NCBI RefSeq assembly: GCF_037914945.1
Contig: NZ_CP149787.1
Location: forward strand, 2,790,001 to 2,854,000
Length of the DNA stretch: 64,000 nucleotides
From: Haloterrigena sp. KLK7
GTDB lineage: Archaea; Halobacteriota; Halobacteria; Halobacteriales; Natrialbaceae
Direction of reading: 5' to 3'
A program made the position numbers and the translations under genes. The notes beneath the pieces were generated by a model. That model made no database searches. It saw nothing but the letters and a program-made list of their open reading frames with translations, and was not told the DNA's origin. Shown one piece after another: positions 16,159-24,430 of this stretch. Position 1 is the stretch's first letter. Every line of letters starts with the position of its first letter.

Positions 16159-16845
16159 TTACGAATCGTCTTCGACGCCGGCCGCTCGCAGATACTCCTC
16201 GAGCAGCGTCGGGAACTGCCCGCCGCGGACGTACCGGAGGCCGAACTCGTCGGCCCAGGAGATGATGCCACGGTCCTCGGTGACCACGCCGGCGTCGAGC
16301 TCGCGGGCGAGGATCAGCAGGTCGAAGTCCTCGCGGGAGTCGAGCACGCCCTGTCTGAGCGCGCGTCGATACTTGTCTCGCATGTCCGAGAGGATCCGAT
16401 CGGCGTCGGTCATGTACTCCTCGCGCCCGTCGTCGTTCGAAGCGCTCGCGAGCGCCTCGGGGTCGAGCTGCTCGACCTCGCGGATCGCCTTCTCGGAGAC
16501 GCGGAGGCCGCGGTCGACGCGATCGCTCATCTCGTCGATGAAGTTGTAGACGATGTTCGCCGGAATCGTCACGCCGTACCGGTCTGGACTCTTGCGGACG
16601 ACCCACGTATCGAGCCGCGAGAACACCGCCTCGTCGACGTCGCGCTCGCGCAACATCGTCGCGAGTTCGTCGTGGATCGACGGCGGCACGTAACAGGAGA
16701 TGTTGAGCTCGAGGCGCGCGGTCGCGACGAGGCCCAGCAGGCGGACGACGGCCGTCTCGAGCGATTCGTCCTCTCGCCGGATCTCCTCGGTGATGAACAG
16801 CGACGTGTCGAGAACGAACTGTTGGCGCGGCAGTTCGCCGGGCAT
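16159..16845 (-). CDS. RNA ligase partner protein (PIN-like nuclease fold)
   Basis: A 228-residue protein starting [22 protein letters not shown]. The LDTSLF opening, central acidic residues and C-terminal [30 protein letters not shown] follow the PIN-domain pattern of acidic metal ligands (D in LDTS, D in FDLL, E-D in VVTEDRG). The family is found beside archaeal ATP-dependent RNA ligases, and here it is divergent from exactly such a gene, with 146 bases between starts. It may be a ribonuclease acting with the ligase; biochemical function is not known to me. Confidence 0.88.
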   Translation of the reverse strand: MPGELPRQQFVLDTSLFITEEIRREDESLETAVVRLLGLVATARLELNISCYVPPSIHDELATMLRERDVDEAVFSRLDTWVVRKSPDRYGVTIPANIVYNFIDEMSDRVDRGLRVSEKAIREVEQLDPEALASASNDDGREEYMTDADRILSDMRDKYRRALRQGVLDSREDFDLLILARELDAGVVTEDRGIISWADEFGLRYVRGGQFPTLLEEYLRAAGVEDDS

Positions 16846-16991
16846 AGCCGCCACTTCGACGGTGCGCTACAAAGGTCTCCCCCCGAGTTCGATCGTCCGG
16901 GCGCGGTCGATCGGTCGACGATCCGCGGACCGCTGATCGCCGGCCGCCGACCGACCGGGTGTTTTTCACGAGGTGTGGTGACAAACAACGC

Positions 16992-18125
16992 ATGGACCGC
17001 GACGAGTACCTCGAGCGCCTCGAGGCCACCACGGAAGCGTCAGCCGACCTCTTCGAGCACTTCGAGGAACGGGCGACCGCGGGCCGAACGCACTACGTCC
17101 TCACGGCCGCTCGCCACGGCGTCGAGCGGGGGACGGTCATCGTCGAGGAGACGGAGACGATCGTTCGCGGCTATCCGAGCATTCCCCGGATTCTCGTGCT
17201 CGATCCCGGCGTCCCCTCGTTCTTCGAGGAAAGCGAGACCGTCGCGATCGAGGAGAAACTCGACGGCTTCAACGTTCGAATCGCGGCCGTCGACGACGGC
17301 GACCCCCTCGCGTTCACCAGAAGCGGGTACGTCTGTCCGTACACGACGGCGCGGGCCCGCGACCGCCTCCCGCTCGAGGAGTTCTTCGCGAGCCACTCGG
17401 AGAAGACCCTCTGTGCCGAACTCGTCGGGCCGGAGACGCCCTATTCGACCCACGAGTACGAGGGGGTCGACACCCACGAGTTCCGCGTCTTCGACGTCCG
17501 CGACCGCGAGTCGGGGGAGCCACTCGCCGTCGCCGACCGACGACGGCTCTGCGAGGAGTACGGCCTCACCCAGCCGCGACTCTTCGACCGAGCGGCGCCC
17601 TCCGACGCCGTTCGACCGACTCGAGCGGCGATCGAGGAGCTCGACGCGGCCGGGCGCGAGGGAGTCGTCCTGAAATCGGCGGACGGCGAGCGGCTGGTCA
17701 AGTACACGACGGAGGCTCAACACCACGAGGAACTCGCCTACGCGTTCTCGCTGCCCTTCGATCACGGCCGCGACTTCGTCTTTTCGCGGATCGTCCGGGA
17801 CGCGTTTCAGGCCGCCGAATCGGACGCGGACGAGGATCGACTCGAGGAGCGGGCGCGCGACCTGGGCGAGTCGATCCTCCGGCCGATGGTCTCGACGATT
17901 CGGGACGTGGAAGCGGGGGAGACCGTCGGCGAACGGCACACGGTCAGGGGCGATCCGGAGACGATCGAGGCGCTCCTCGAACACCTTCGCGGGCAGTCGC
18001 TGACGATCGACCTCGAGTCGGACCGCCGCGAGGACGGCGAGCGCGTCCTCGAGTTCGTGAAGGTGGCCGAGTCGAGTCGGGACCGGATCCGGTACTACCT
18101 GAACGGTGGCACGCGGGACGAATGA
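16992..18125 (+). CDS. ATP-dependent RNA ligase (archaeal homodimeric type)
   Basis: A 377-residue nucleotidyltransferase-superfamily ligase. Motif I, the AMP-accepting lysine, is EEKLDGFN with K89. Later motifs are seen in FRVFDVRDRESGEP (motif IIIa-like), EGVVLKSADGERLVKY (motifs IV-V). The C-terminal ~130 residues match the dimerisation region of archaeal ligases related to the characterised Methanothermobacter enzyme. It seals 5'-phosphate/3'-OH RNA ends or circularises RNA; the natural substrate is unknown. The ATG at 16992 gives MDRDEYLERLEA. Paired divergently with the PIN-like partner. Confidence 0.9.
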   Translation: MDRDEYLERLEATTEASADLFEHFEERATAGRTHYVLTAARHGVERGTVIVEETETIVRGYPSIPRILVLDPGVPSFFEESETVAIEEKLDGFNVRIAAVDDGDPLAFTRSGYVCPYTTARARDRLPLEEFFASHSEKTLCAELVGPETPYSTHEYEGVDTHEFRVFDVRDRESGEPLAVADRRRLCEEYGLTQPRLFDRAAPSDAVRPTRAAIEELDAAGREGVVLKSADGERLVKYTTEAQHHEELAYAFSLPFDHGRDFVFSRIVRDAFQAAESDADEDRLEERARDLGESILRPMVSTIRDVEAGETVGERHTVRGDPETIEALLEHLRGQSLTIDLESDRREDGERVLEFVKVAESSRDRIRYYLNGGTRDE

Positions 18126-18169
18126 GGGCAGCGCTCGCGTTCGGACCGCTCGCCGACTCGACGAGCGGC

Positions 18170-19918
18170 TCAGGGTTGAGACGGGTCAGGCCTGGGCGGT
18201 GACTCGTTCGGTTCGACGTCGGCGTCCGCGGGAGTCGCGTCGCCGGCTGGTTCGACGCCGCGGAACTCGAACCTGGCGCCGCCGGTGTCGCTCTCCGCGA
18301 CGGCGCTGGTCCAGCCGTGGGCCGTCGCGATCTCGGCGACGATCGCGAGTCCGAACCCGGTTCCGTCCTCGTCGGTCGTGTACCCCCTCTCGAAGACCCG
18401 ACCACGCTGAGCGGGCGGGATTCCGATGCCGTTGTCCGCAACGTAAAACCCCGCTTCGAGTCCGTCGCCGGAGTCGCCGAGCGTTCCCACCGTAATCTCG
18501 AGGGCGGTGCCGTCCGAACGTTCGGACCCGTGCTCGAGGGAATTGTGAAACAGGTTCTCGAGCAGCCGCTGCAACCTGTCGGGATCGGCCGGTATTGGCG
18601 CGCTCGAGTCGATCACGAGGGTCGCGTCGCCGGTATCGACGCTCGCCCACGCGCGGTCCGCGAGCGCCGCGAGGTCGACGGGTTCGGCATCGGTCACGTC
18701 CCGTCCCTCGCGGGCGAGCGCGAGGACGTCCTCGATGATCGTCTCCATGCGATCGTGGGAGCGCTCGATCTCGTCGAGGTGCGGGTCGGGGTCGTCGGCC
18801 TCGCGGGCCAGTTGCAGGTGGCCGCCGGCGACCGTCAGCGGGTTCCGGAGGTCGTGGGAAACGATGTTTGCGAACTCCTCTAAGCGCTCGTTTTGCCGCT
18901 CGAGTCGGGTCTCGCGGCGTTTCCGGTCGGTGATCTCGCGAGCGACGAATAGCCGGCCGGCGTGGCGGTCGCGGCCGTCCTCAATGGGCGTCGTTCGCAC
19001 GAGGTAGTAGTCGTCGCCGACCGCGAGTTCGCGTTTCGCGGGGTCGCGAGTCGCGGTCAGCGCGCGGATCTCCTCGCGCAACGCGGGCCGGTCGGCGAGC
19101 AGCGAGTCGACGCTCGCGCCGATCGGCGAGCCGTCGACGCACGCGAGCAGGCGCCGACCGACGGGGTTGGCGTCGATCAGTCGGTCCTCGTCGTCGACGA
19201 CGAAGACCGCGTCGGTGACGGTGTCGAGCACCCGATCGCGGGCGATCGGGACGACGTCGACCAGTCGGTAGCGAAGGATCGCGACCGCGTACAGGATCCC
19301 GGTGACGGCGAACCCGATCGGCGAGACGTCGACGTCGGTCGGCCCGAAGACGTAGGCGGCGTTCCCGAGCCAGGTCGCGAGCGTGCCGGCGAGCAGCGCC
19401 GCGCTCTGTCCCCGGTACAGCGACCGCGAGCGAACCAGAAACTCGGCGATCAGCACCGTCACGACGGCGAGGACGGCGTAGGAGTACGCCGTGTGGATCC
19501 AGAACGCGGGTCCCCACTCGACCGTTCCGCCGCTCATTGTGTAGACGAGGCCCCCCGGATTCGCGACCGTCATGAGGACGACCAGAACCGGTTCGATCGA
19601 CAGCGCGGCCAGGATCGGCGGCCTGAGTAGTTCCTCTCGACCGGTGTACTCGAGCGTGAAGACGAGCAGCGCCATCGTTCCGACCCCTACACCGAAGAAC
19701 AGGAGTGCGAGGAATGCGAGGGCGAGGGGGCCCGGATCGATCCGCATAAGGGCGAGCCCGCAGACGGTCCACAGCCCGGCCCCGAAGACGTTCCCGAGGA
19801 GCGGCCGCGCGCCGGGCCGATCGCGATGGCGCCACAGCACGCCGGCGAGGGCGACGCTGTTGAGGGCCGTGATCGCGTACATCGCCTGTACGATCGGGCT
19901 TCCCGGGGCCGCGGACAT
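18170..19918 (-). CDS. Membrane sensor histidine kinase, 7TM-PAS-HisKA-HATPase (copy A)
   Basis: A 582-residue kinase. Residues 1-215 form about seven transmembrane helices of the N-terminal 7TM histidine-kinase type. A PAS domain follows (TDAVFVVDDEDRLIDANPVGRRLL, ~235-340). HisKA has the phosphoacceptor His in NIVSHDLRNPL near 353, and the ATPase has the N-box NLFHNSLEHGS, DNGIGIP and GTGFGLAI boxes. No receiver gene is adjacent. It is the downstream member of a tandem pair with copy B (same architecture, clearly duplicated). Start at MSAAPGSPIVQ, with a TATA-like CTTTAC about 26 bases upstream; a GTG nine bases earlier is the alternative. Confidence 0.9.
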   Translation of the reverse strand: MSAAPGSPIVQAMYAITALNSVALAGVLWRHRDRPGARPLLGNVFGAGLWTVCGLALMRIDPGPLALAFLALLFFGVGVGTMALLVFTLEYTGREELLRPPILAALSIEPVLVVLMTVANPGGLVYTMSGGTVEWGPAFWIHTAYSYAVLAVVTVLIAEFLVRSRSLYRGQSAALLAGTLATWLGNAAYVFGPTDVDVSPIGFAVTGILYAVAILRYRLVDVVPIARDRVLDTVTDAVFVVDDEDRLIDANPVGRRLLACVDGSPIGASVDSLLADRPALREEIRALTATRDPAKRELAVGDDYYLVRTTPIEDGRDRHAGRLFVAREITDRKRRETRLERQNERLEEFANIVSHDLRNPLTVAGGHLQLAREADDPDPHLDEIERSHDRMETIIEDVLALAREGRDVTDAEPVDLAALADRAWASVDTGDATLVIDSSAPIPADPDRLQRLLENLFHNSLEHGSERSDGTALEITVGTLGDSGDGLEAGFYVADNGIGIPPAQRGRVFERGYTTDEDGTGFGLAIVAEIATAHGWTSAVAESDTGGARFEFRGVEPAGDATPADADVEPNESPPRPDPSQP

Positions 19919-20017
19919 CGTCTTCACTCGAGCGCCGAGTACGTAAAGTGCACTGGCCGTTCGGTCGGCAGTCGAACCGACGCCGAGCGGAGGTCGACCG
20001 CCGCGACTCGAAGCCGG

Positions 20018-21748
20018 TCAGTCAGCAGTTGGAGCGGTCGCGTCCCGGTCGTCAGTCTCGATCCCGGTGAACTCGAATCGAGCGCCGCCAGCGTCGCTCT
20101 CGGCGGCCTCGATCGCCCACCCGTGGGCCGTCGCGATTTCCTCGACGATCGCGAGTCCGAACCCGGTTCCGTTCTCGTCGGTCGTGTAGCCGCCCTCGAA
20201 GACCCGACCACGCTGGGACGACGGGAGTCCGACGCCGTCGTCCGCGACGTAAAACCCCGCGTCGGAGCCGTCGCCGGAGTCGCCGAGCGTTCTCACCGCG
20301 ACCTCGAGGTCGGCGCCGTCCCCGCGCTCGGCACCGTGCTCGAGGGAATTGCGAAACAGGTTCTCGAACAGTCGCGTGGTCCGCTCCGGATCGGCGAGGA
20401 TCGAGGCGTCGGTATCGATCGCGAGCGACGCCGCGCCCGTATCGACGCCGTTCCACGCCCGTTCGGCGATGGCAGCGAGCGCGACCGGCTCCGGGTCGGT
20501 CACCTCCGCACCCTCGCGGGCGAGCGCGAGGACGTCGTCGATGATCGTCGCCATCCGCTCGTGGGACCGCTCGATCTCGTCGAGGTATTCCTCGTCGTCG
20601 GTCTCGCGGGCGAGCTCGAGGTAGCCGTCCGCGACGTTCAACGGATTGCGAAGATCGTGGGAGACGAGATCGGCGAACCGCTCGAGCCGTTCGTTCTGGC
20701 GCTGTAATTCGGCTTCCCGGCGCTTGCGGTCGGTGATGTCGCGGACGACGAACAGCCAGCCGACGTGGCGATCGCGGCCGTCCTCGATCGGCGTCGTCCG
20801 AACGTGAAAGTGTCCGCCGCGGAACGCCAGTTCGCGTTCGGTCTCGACGGAGCGATCCCTGAGACCGCGGAATTCGTCGCGTAATTCGGGGCGATCGGCG
20901 AACAGCGAGTCGAGGTCCGTGCCGATCGGCGACTCGTCGAATTCCTCGAGCCACGCTCTCCCGACGGAATTGACGTCGATGAGGCGATTCTGAGTATCGA
21001 CGACGAAAACGCCGTCGGTGACGGTATCGAGGACCCGGTCGCGGGCGATCGGAGCGATATCGACCAGCCGGTAGCGGACGATCGCGACCGAATACAGCGC
21101 ACCCCCGACGATGAAGCCGATCGGCGTCGTATCGATGTCGATCGACCCGAGGACGTCGAGGGTGTAGACCACGTTCGTCAGTAGCGGCGACGCGGACGCG
21201 CCGACCAGCATCGCGGCTTGGCCCCGGTATAGCGACCGAGAGTTGTGCAGGAACTCGAGGATGAGTATCGTTCCGGCGAGGGAGAGACAGTACGAGTAGA
21301 CGAGGTGGACATCGAACGCGGGGCCCCACCGAAAGGCGATACCGCCGACGACCGTCGGATCGCGGGAGATCGATTCGAAAAAGAGGTTGCCGGGGTTCGC
21401 GAACGCGAACGCCACGAGGAGTACTGGCTCGATCGAGAGGAGCGCGACCGTCCGTCGCGTGAGGAGGCGCTCGCGGCCGGTGTACGCGAGGACGAACAGA
21501 AACGAACCGAGGACGCTGGCTCCGACACCGACGTAGAGAAATCGGAGGAAAAACACCGACAGCGAGACGTGATCGACCGCGGAGCGCGCGAACAGCGATC
21601 CCGCCCAGATCACTGCGCCGGCCATCGCCACCACCAGCGGCACGACCCCGGTTTTCTCCCGATGGCGCCAGATGGCACCGCCGAGAACGGCGGCGATCAC
21701 CGTCGCAACTGCGTAGATGATCGGAACCAGGGCATTGGTAGATTCCAC
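20018..21748 (-). CDS. Membrane sensor histidine kinase, 7TM-PAS-HisKA-HATPase (copy B)
   Basis: A 576-residue paralogue of the next gene downstream, with the same domain order. The 7TM part spans ~1-215 and the PAS domain reads TDGVFVVDTQNRLIDVN. The phosphoacceptor is in DLVSHDLRNPLNVADGY near 361, the N-box is NLFRNSLEHGA and the G-boxes are DDGVGLP and GTGFGLAI. The start is a GTG (no in-frame ATG nearby). TTATAAA 26 bases upstream makes a leaderless transcript from this GTG likely. It has its own promoter, and copy A has its own in the 99-base gap, so the pair may be regulated separately. Confidence 0.9.
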   Translation of the reverse strand: MESTNALVPIIYAVATVIAAVLGGAIWRHREKTGVVPLVVAMAGAVIWAGSLFARSAVDHVSLSVFFLRFLYVGVGASVLGSFLFVLAYTGRERLLTRRTVALLSIEPVLLVAFAFANPGNLFFESISRDPTVVGGIAFRWGPAFDVHLVYSYCLSLAGTILILEFLHNSRSLYRGQAAMLVGASASPLLTNVVYTLDVLGSIDIDTTPIGFIVGGALYSVAIVRYRLVDIAPIARDRVLDTVTDGVFVVDTQNRLIDVNSVGRAWLEEFDESPIGTDLDSLFADRPELRDEFRGLRDRSVETERELAFRGGHFHVRTTPIEDGRDRHVGWLFVVRDITDRKRREAELQRQNERLERFADLVSHDLRNPLNVADGYLELARETDDEEYLDEIERSHERMATIIDDVLALAREGAEVTDPEPVALAAIAERAWNGVDTGAASLAIDTDASILADPERTTRLFENLFRNSLEHGAERGDGADLEVAVRTLGDSGDGSDAGFYVADDGVGLPSSQRGRVFEGGYTTDENGTGFGLAIVEEIATAHGWAIEAAESDAGGARFEFTGIETDDRDATAPTAD

Positions 21749-21770
21749 TCGAATTCGTCTCTCGCCGAAA

Positions 21771-21777
21771 TTATAAA
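21771..21777 (-). promoter_or_regulatory. TATA element of histidine kinase copy B
   Basis: TTATAAA on the plus strand (TTTATAA on the coding strand) is centred 26 bases upstream of the GTG start at 21748. It settles the start choice because transcription would begin at the GTG. Confidence 0.55.
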
Positions 21778-22022
21778 GATTTGTGGCTAATAGCTAGCGT
21801 ATGCGCTATATATTGCGAGATCATCCCCATCCAACTTTGGATTTTACTACTCGCGACGGCACATCGAACGGTAGACGTGTTTGAGGGCCGGATACGTCTC
21901 GGTAGTCGTCTCGTCTCTCGAGTGCTGTCGTCCCTCGAACCGTCGTCGCGGCGACTGGATCGGGGACGGAATCGAGAACCGGGATCGGTGCGGTCTTGTG
22001 GCGCGCACGCGTACGGTCGGGT

Positions 22023-22289
22023 ATGCCGGTTCCGAAATCCGAATTCGATCAGCTTCCACCGTGTGACTTCTACACGCCCGATGAGTTGCTCGAGGACGAC
22101 CAGATGTACACCGTCTACGAGATCGCCCGCCTCCTGCAGGGGCTCGAGCCCGACGCCGAGATCGACGAGGGCACCGAGAGCGTCCTGCTCGACTGGGCGA
22201 TCCCCTGGGTGATGATCAACGCGGACGATCTCGTCGTCGCCGAGCCCCGATCCGACGACGAACCCGGCTACTACGGTCTGAAAGAATGA
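22023..22289 (+). CDS. Small conserved haloarchaeal protein (DUF5827-like)
   Basis: An 88-residue acidic protein, MPVPKSEFDQLPPCDFYTPDELLEDDQ..., ending DDEPGYYGLKE. The sequence resembles the haloarchaeal DUF5827 family; no catalytic motif is seen. Its stop overlaps the start of the P-loop ATPase by four bases (ATGA), which suggests co-translation and a shared role. The ORF could extend nine residues further upstream, but MPVPKSEFD is the natural start. The 270 bases before it are AT-richer and contain no other gene. Confidence 0.72.
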   Translation: MPVPKSEFDQLPPCDFYTPDELLEDDQMYTVYEIARLLQGLEPDAEIDEGTESVLLDWAIPWVMINADDLVVAEPRSDDEPGYYGLKE

Positions 22290-23125
22290 TCCTCCTCGTG
22301 GTCGGTGCCGATCGCGTCGACGCCGGCAAGACCACGTTCTCGGTCGGCCTGCTCGAGCGGACCGGCGCGGTCGGCTACAAGCCTCGGGCCGGCAACGACT
22401 ACTGGTTCGACCACGACGACTGCCGGACGGCGCTGGCCGACGACCGACTCTACGGCAAGGACGCGAAGCGCCTCGCGGCCGCGGAGGGGCGCGACCGCGC
22501 CCCGGAATCGCTCAATCCCGTTCACCGACTCTGGCGGCCCACGCCCGGCGACGGGACCGGGCTCCTCGGGAAGTCGGATCGCGAGTTCCTCGTCGATCGC
22601 GTCGGGCGTCCGGGCGGCGACGGCGCCGGACCGACGTTCGTGCGCAACGCGACCGCTGATATTCCGGACGCGGTCGCCGACGCGCTCCCGCTCGAGGACG
22701 CCGTCCCCGTCGAGACCGTCGCGGAGTTCAACGAGATCGCCGAGCGGCGGTACGTCCCCGCCTTCGAGGACCTGGCCACCGAGATCGAGGCGCGGGAGGT
22801 CGCCGTCGTCGAGTCTTACAGCGACATCGCGCAGCCGCTCCAGTCGCTCGATCCCGCGTCGATCAGCGCCGTCGCGGCCGTCGAACCCGGACGCGCACGG
22901 ATCTATCCGAGCGACCGCTACTGTCGCGCCTGCGAGATCGCCAGCTCGAGCCCGAGAGACGGCGCCATAGAGAAGCGCGTCCCCGACGTGCTCGAGTACC
23001 TCGACCCGATCGAGCGGGTTCGCCTGCCGCCGCTGGGGAGCGACGACCGGGCGGCGCCCGCGCGGATCGCTCGCGCGTATTCGGACGCCTACGACGCGCT
23101 GCTCGAGGCGGCCGGTGCGGTCTGA
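22286..23125 (+). CDS. P-loop ATPase of unknown role
   Basis: A 279-residue protein beginning MILLVVGADRVDAGKTTFSVGLL, a SIMIBI-like Walker A (ADRVDAGKTT) of the type found in dethiobiotin synthetase/CobQ-like and related GTPases/ATPases. VAVVESYSDIAQPL (residues ~165-178) could be the Walker B/switch segment. A pair of cysteines (YCRAC) near 212-216 may bind metal. It overlaps the preceding small gene by four bases. Restricted in my knowledge to haloarchaea; substrate unknown. Confidence 0.75.
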   Translation: MILLVVGADRVDAGKTTFSVGLLERTGAVGYKPRAGNDYWFDHDDCRTALADDRLYGKDAKRLAAAEGRDRAPESLNPVHRLWRPTPGDGTGLLGKSDREFLVDRVGRPGGDGAGPTFVRNATADIPDAVADALPLEDAVPVETVAEFNEIAERRYVPAFEDLATEIEAREVAVVESYSDIAQPLQSLDPASISAVAAVEPGRARIYPSDRYCRACEIASSSPRDGAIEKRVPDVLEYLDPIERVRLPPLGSDDRAAPARIARAYSDAYDALLEAAGAV

Positions 23126-23308
23126 CCGGAGAATCGAACGTCGTGATCGGCCGTCCCGGGATCGCGTCGTGATCGTCCGGGTCGGAGATTCCGAACCGAT
23201 GAGGGTCAGTTTTGCACTCGTATATCCGTTCGAACGCACTCTCTACGGCACGTATTGCCGGAATACGCGATCAGAGGGATTAAGACCACTCAGTTGAACC
23301 ACCGTGTA

Positions 23309-24421
23309 ATGAAACGGCGTACGTTTCTCGGTACCGTCGGCGGGGGATCGGCACTCGGTCTGGCGGGCTGTCTGACTCGAGACGGAGAGGGCGGTGGAGA
23401 CGGTGGGAACGGTGGAGACGGCAGCAGCGAGGGCGACGGAACGCTCACCGTCGTCACGTACGAGTCGATGATCGACACGGAGGAATCCGCCGGACCGTGG
23501 CTCAAAGACGCGTTCGAAGACGAGTTCGACGCCGAACTCGAGTGGAAGCAGCTTCCCGAGCAGGGGCTCAACCACTACATCGAGCGCGCCGACAGGGACG
23601 TCGAGATCGATGCCGACGTCTACCTCGGACTGAACGTCGACGATCTGGTAACGATCGACGACACGCTCGAGGACGGCGCCCTCTTCCGCGAGCTCGATCG
23701 CGGGCGACTCGAACGCGCCGACCGCGTCCGCGACGAGCTCGAACTGGGCGATCCGCACGGGCGCACGCTCACCTACGACACGGGCTACATCAGCCTCGTC
23801 TACGACGAGAGCGAGGTCGACGAACCCGAGACGCTCGAGGACCTGACCGCGCCCGCATACGAGGACACGTTGCTGGCACAGAACGCCCAGAAAGCCGATT
23901 CGGGACAGGCGTTCCTGCTGTGGACGATCGACGCCTTCGGCGAGGACGGCTACCTCGACTACTGGCGGCGACTCGAGGACAACGGCGTTCGCGTCCTCGA
24001 CGGCTGGACCGAGTCCTACTCCGGCGCCTACATGGAGGGCGAGCGATCGATGGTCGTCTCCTACTCGACCGACCAGGTGTACGCCAACCGATTCGACTAC
24101 GACTTCTCGCGCCACCAGGTCGCCTTCCCGAACGATCAGGGCTACGCCAATCCCGAGGGGATGGCGATCTTCGAGGGCGCCGGCGACGTCGACCTCGCCT
24201 ACGACTTCTTCGACTTCGTCCTCTCGAGCGAGGCCCAGGCCGAGATCGCCACGCGAAACGTCCAGTTCCCGGCTGTCGCGGACGAACACGTCGATCTGGG
24301 CGAGGAGTTCGACGAGTACGCACACACGCCCGAGGAGACGGTCTCGTTCGGTTACGACGACCTCCGGGGCAACCTCGACGGCTGGGTCGAGGACTGGGCG
24401 CGCGAGTTCGTCGGCCAGTAA
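23309..24421 (+). CDS. Thiamine-type ABC transporter, substrate-binding lipoprotein
   Basis: A 370-residue exported lipoprotein. MKRRTFLGTVGGGSALGLAGC has a lipobox (LAGC) and an RR-containing Tat-like leader. A Gly/Asp-rich linker of ~20 residues follows, then the binding protein LTVVTYESMIDTEESAGPWLKDAFE. The fold and DTGYISLVYDE, WTESYSGAYMEGERSMVVSYSTDQ segments match the ThiB/TbpA family. An ATTAAG element ~28 bases upstream of the ATG suggests a leaderless start. First gene of a three-gene transporter operon. Thiamine (or its phosphates) is the likely ligand by family; other ligands are possible. Confidence 0.85.
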   Translation: MKRRTFLGTVGGGSALGLAGCLTRDGEGGGDGGNGGDGSSEGDGTLTVVTYESMIDTEESAGPWLKDAFEDEFDAELEWKQLPEQGLNHYIERADRDVEIDADVYLGLNVDDLVTIDDTLEDGALFRELDRGRLERADRVRDELELGDPHGRTLTYDTGYISLVYDESEVDEPETLEDLTAPAYEDTLLAQNAQKADSGQAFLLWTIDAFGEDGYLDYWRRLEDNGVRVLDGWTESYSGAYMEGERSMVVSYSTDQVYANRFDYDFSRHQVAFPNDQGYANPEGMAIFEGAGDVDLAYDFFDFVLSSEAQAEIATRNVQFPAVADEHVDLGEEFDEYAHTPEETVSFGYDDLRGNLDGWVEDWAREFVGQ

Positions 24422-24430
24422 CGGGGCAGC

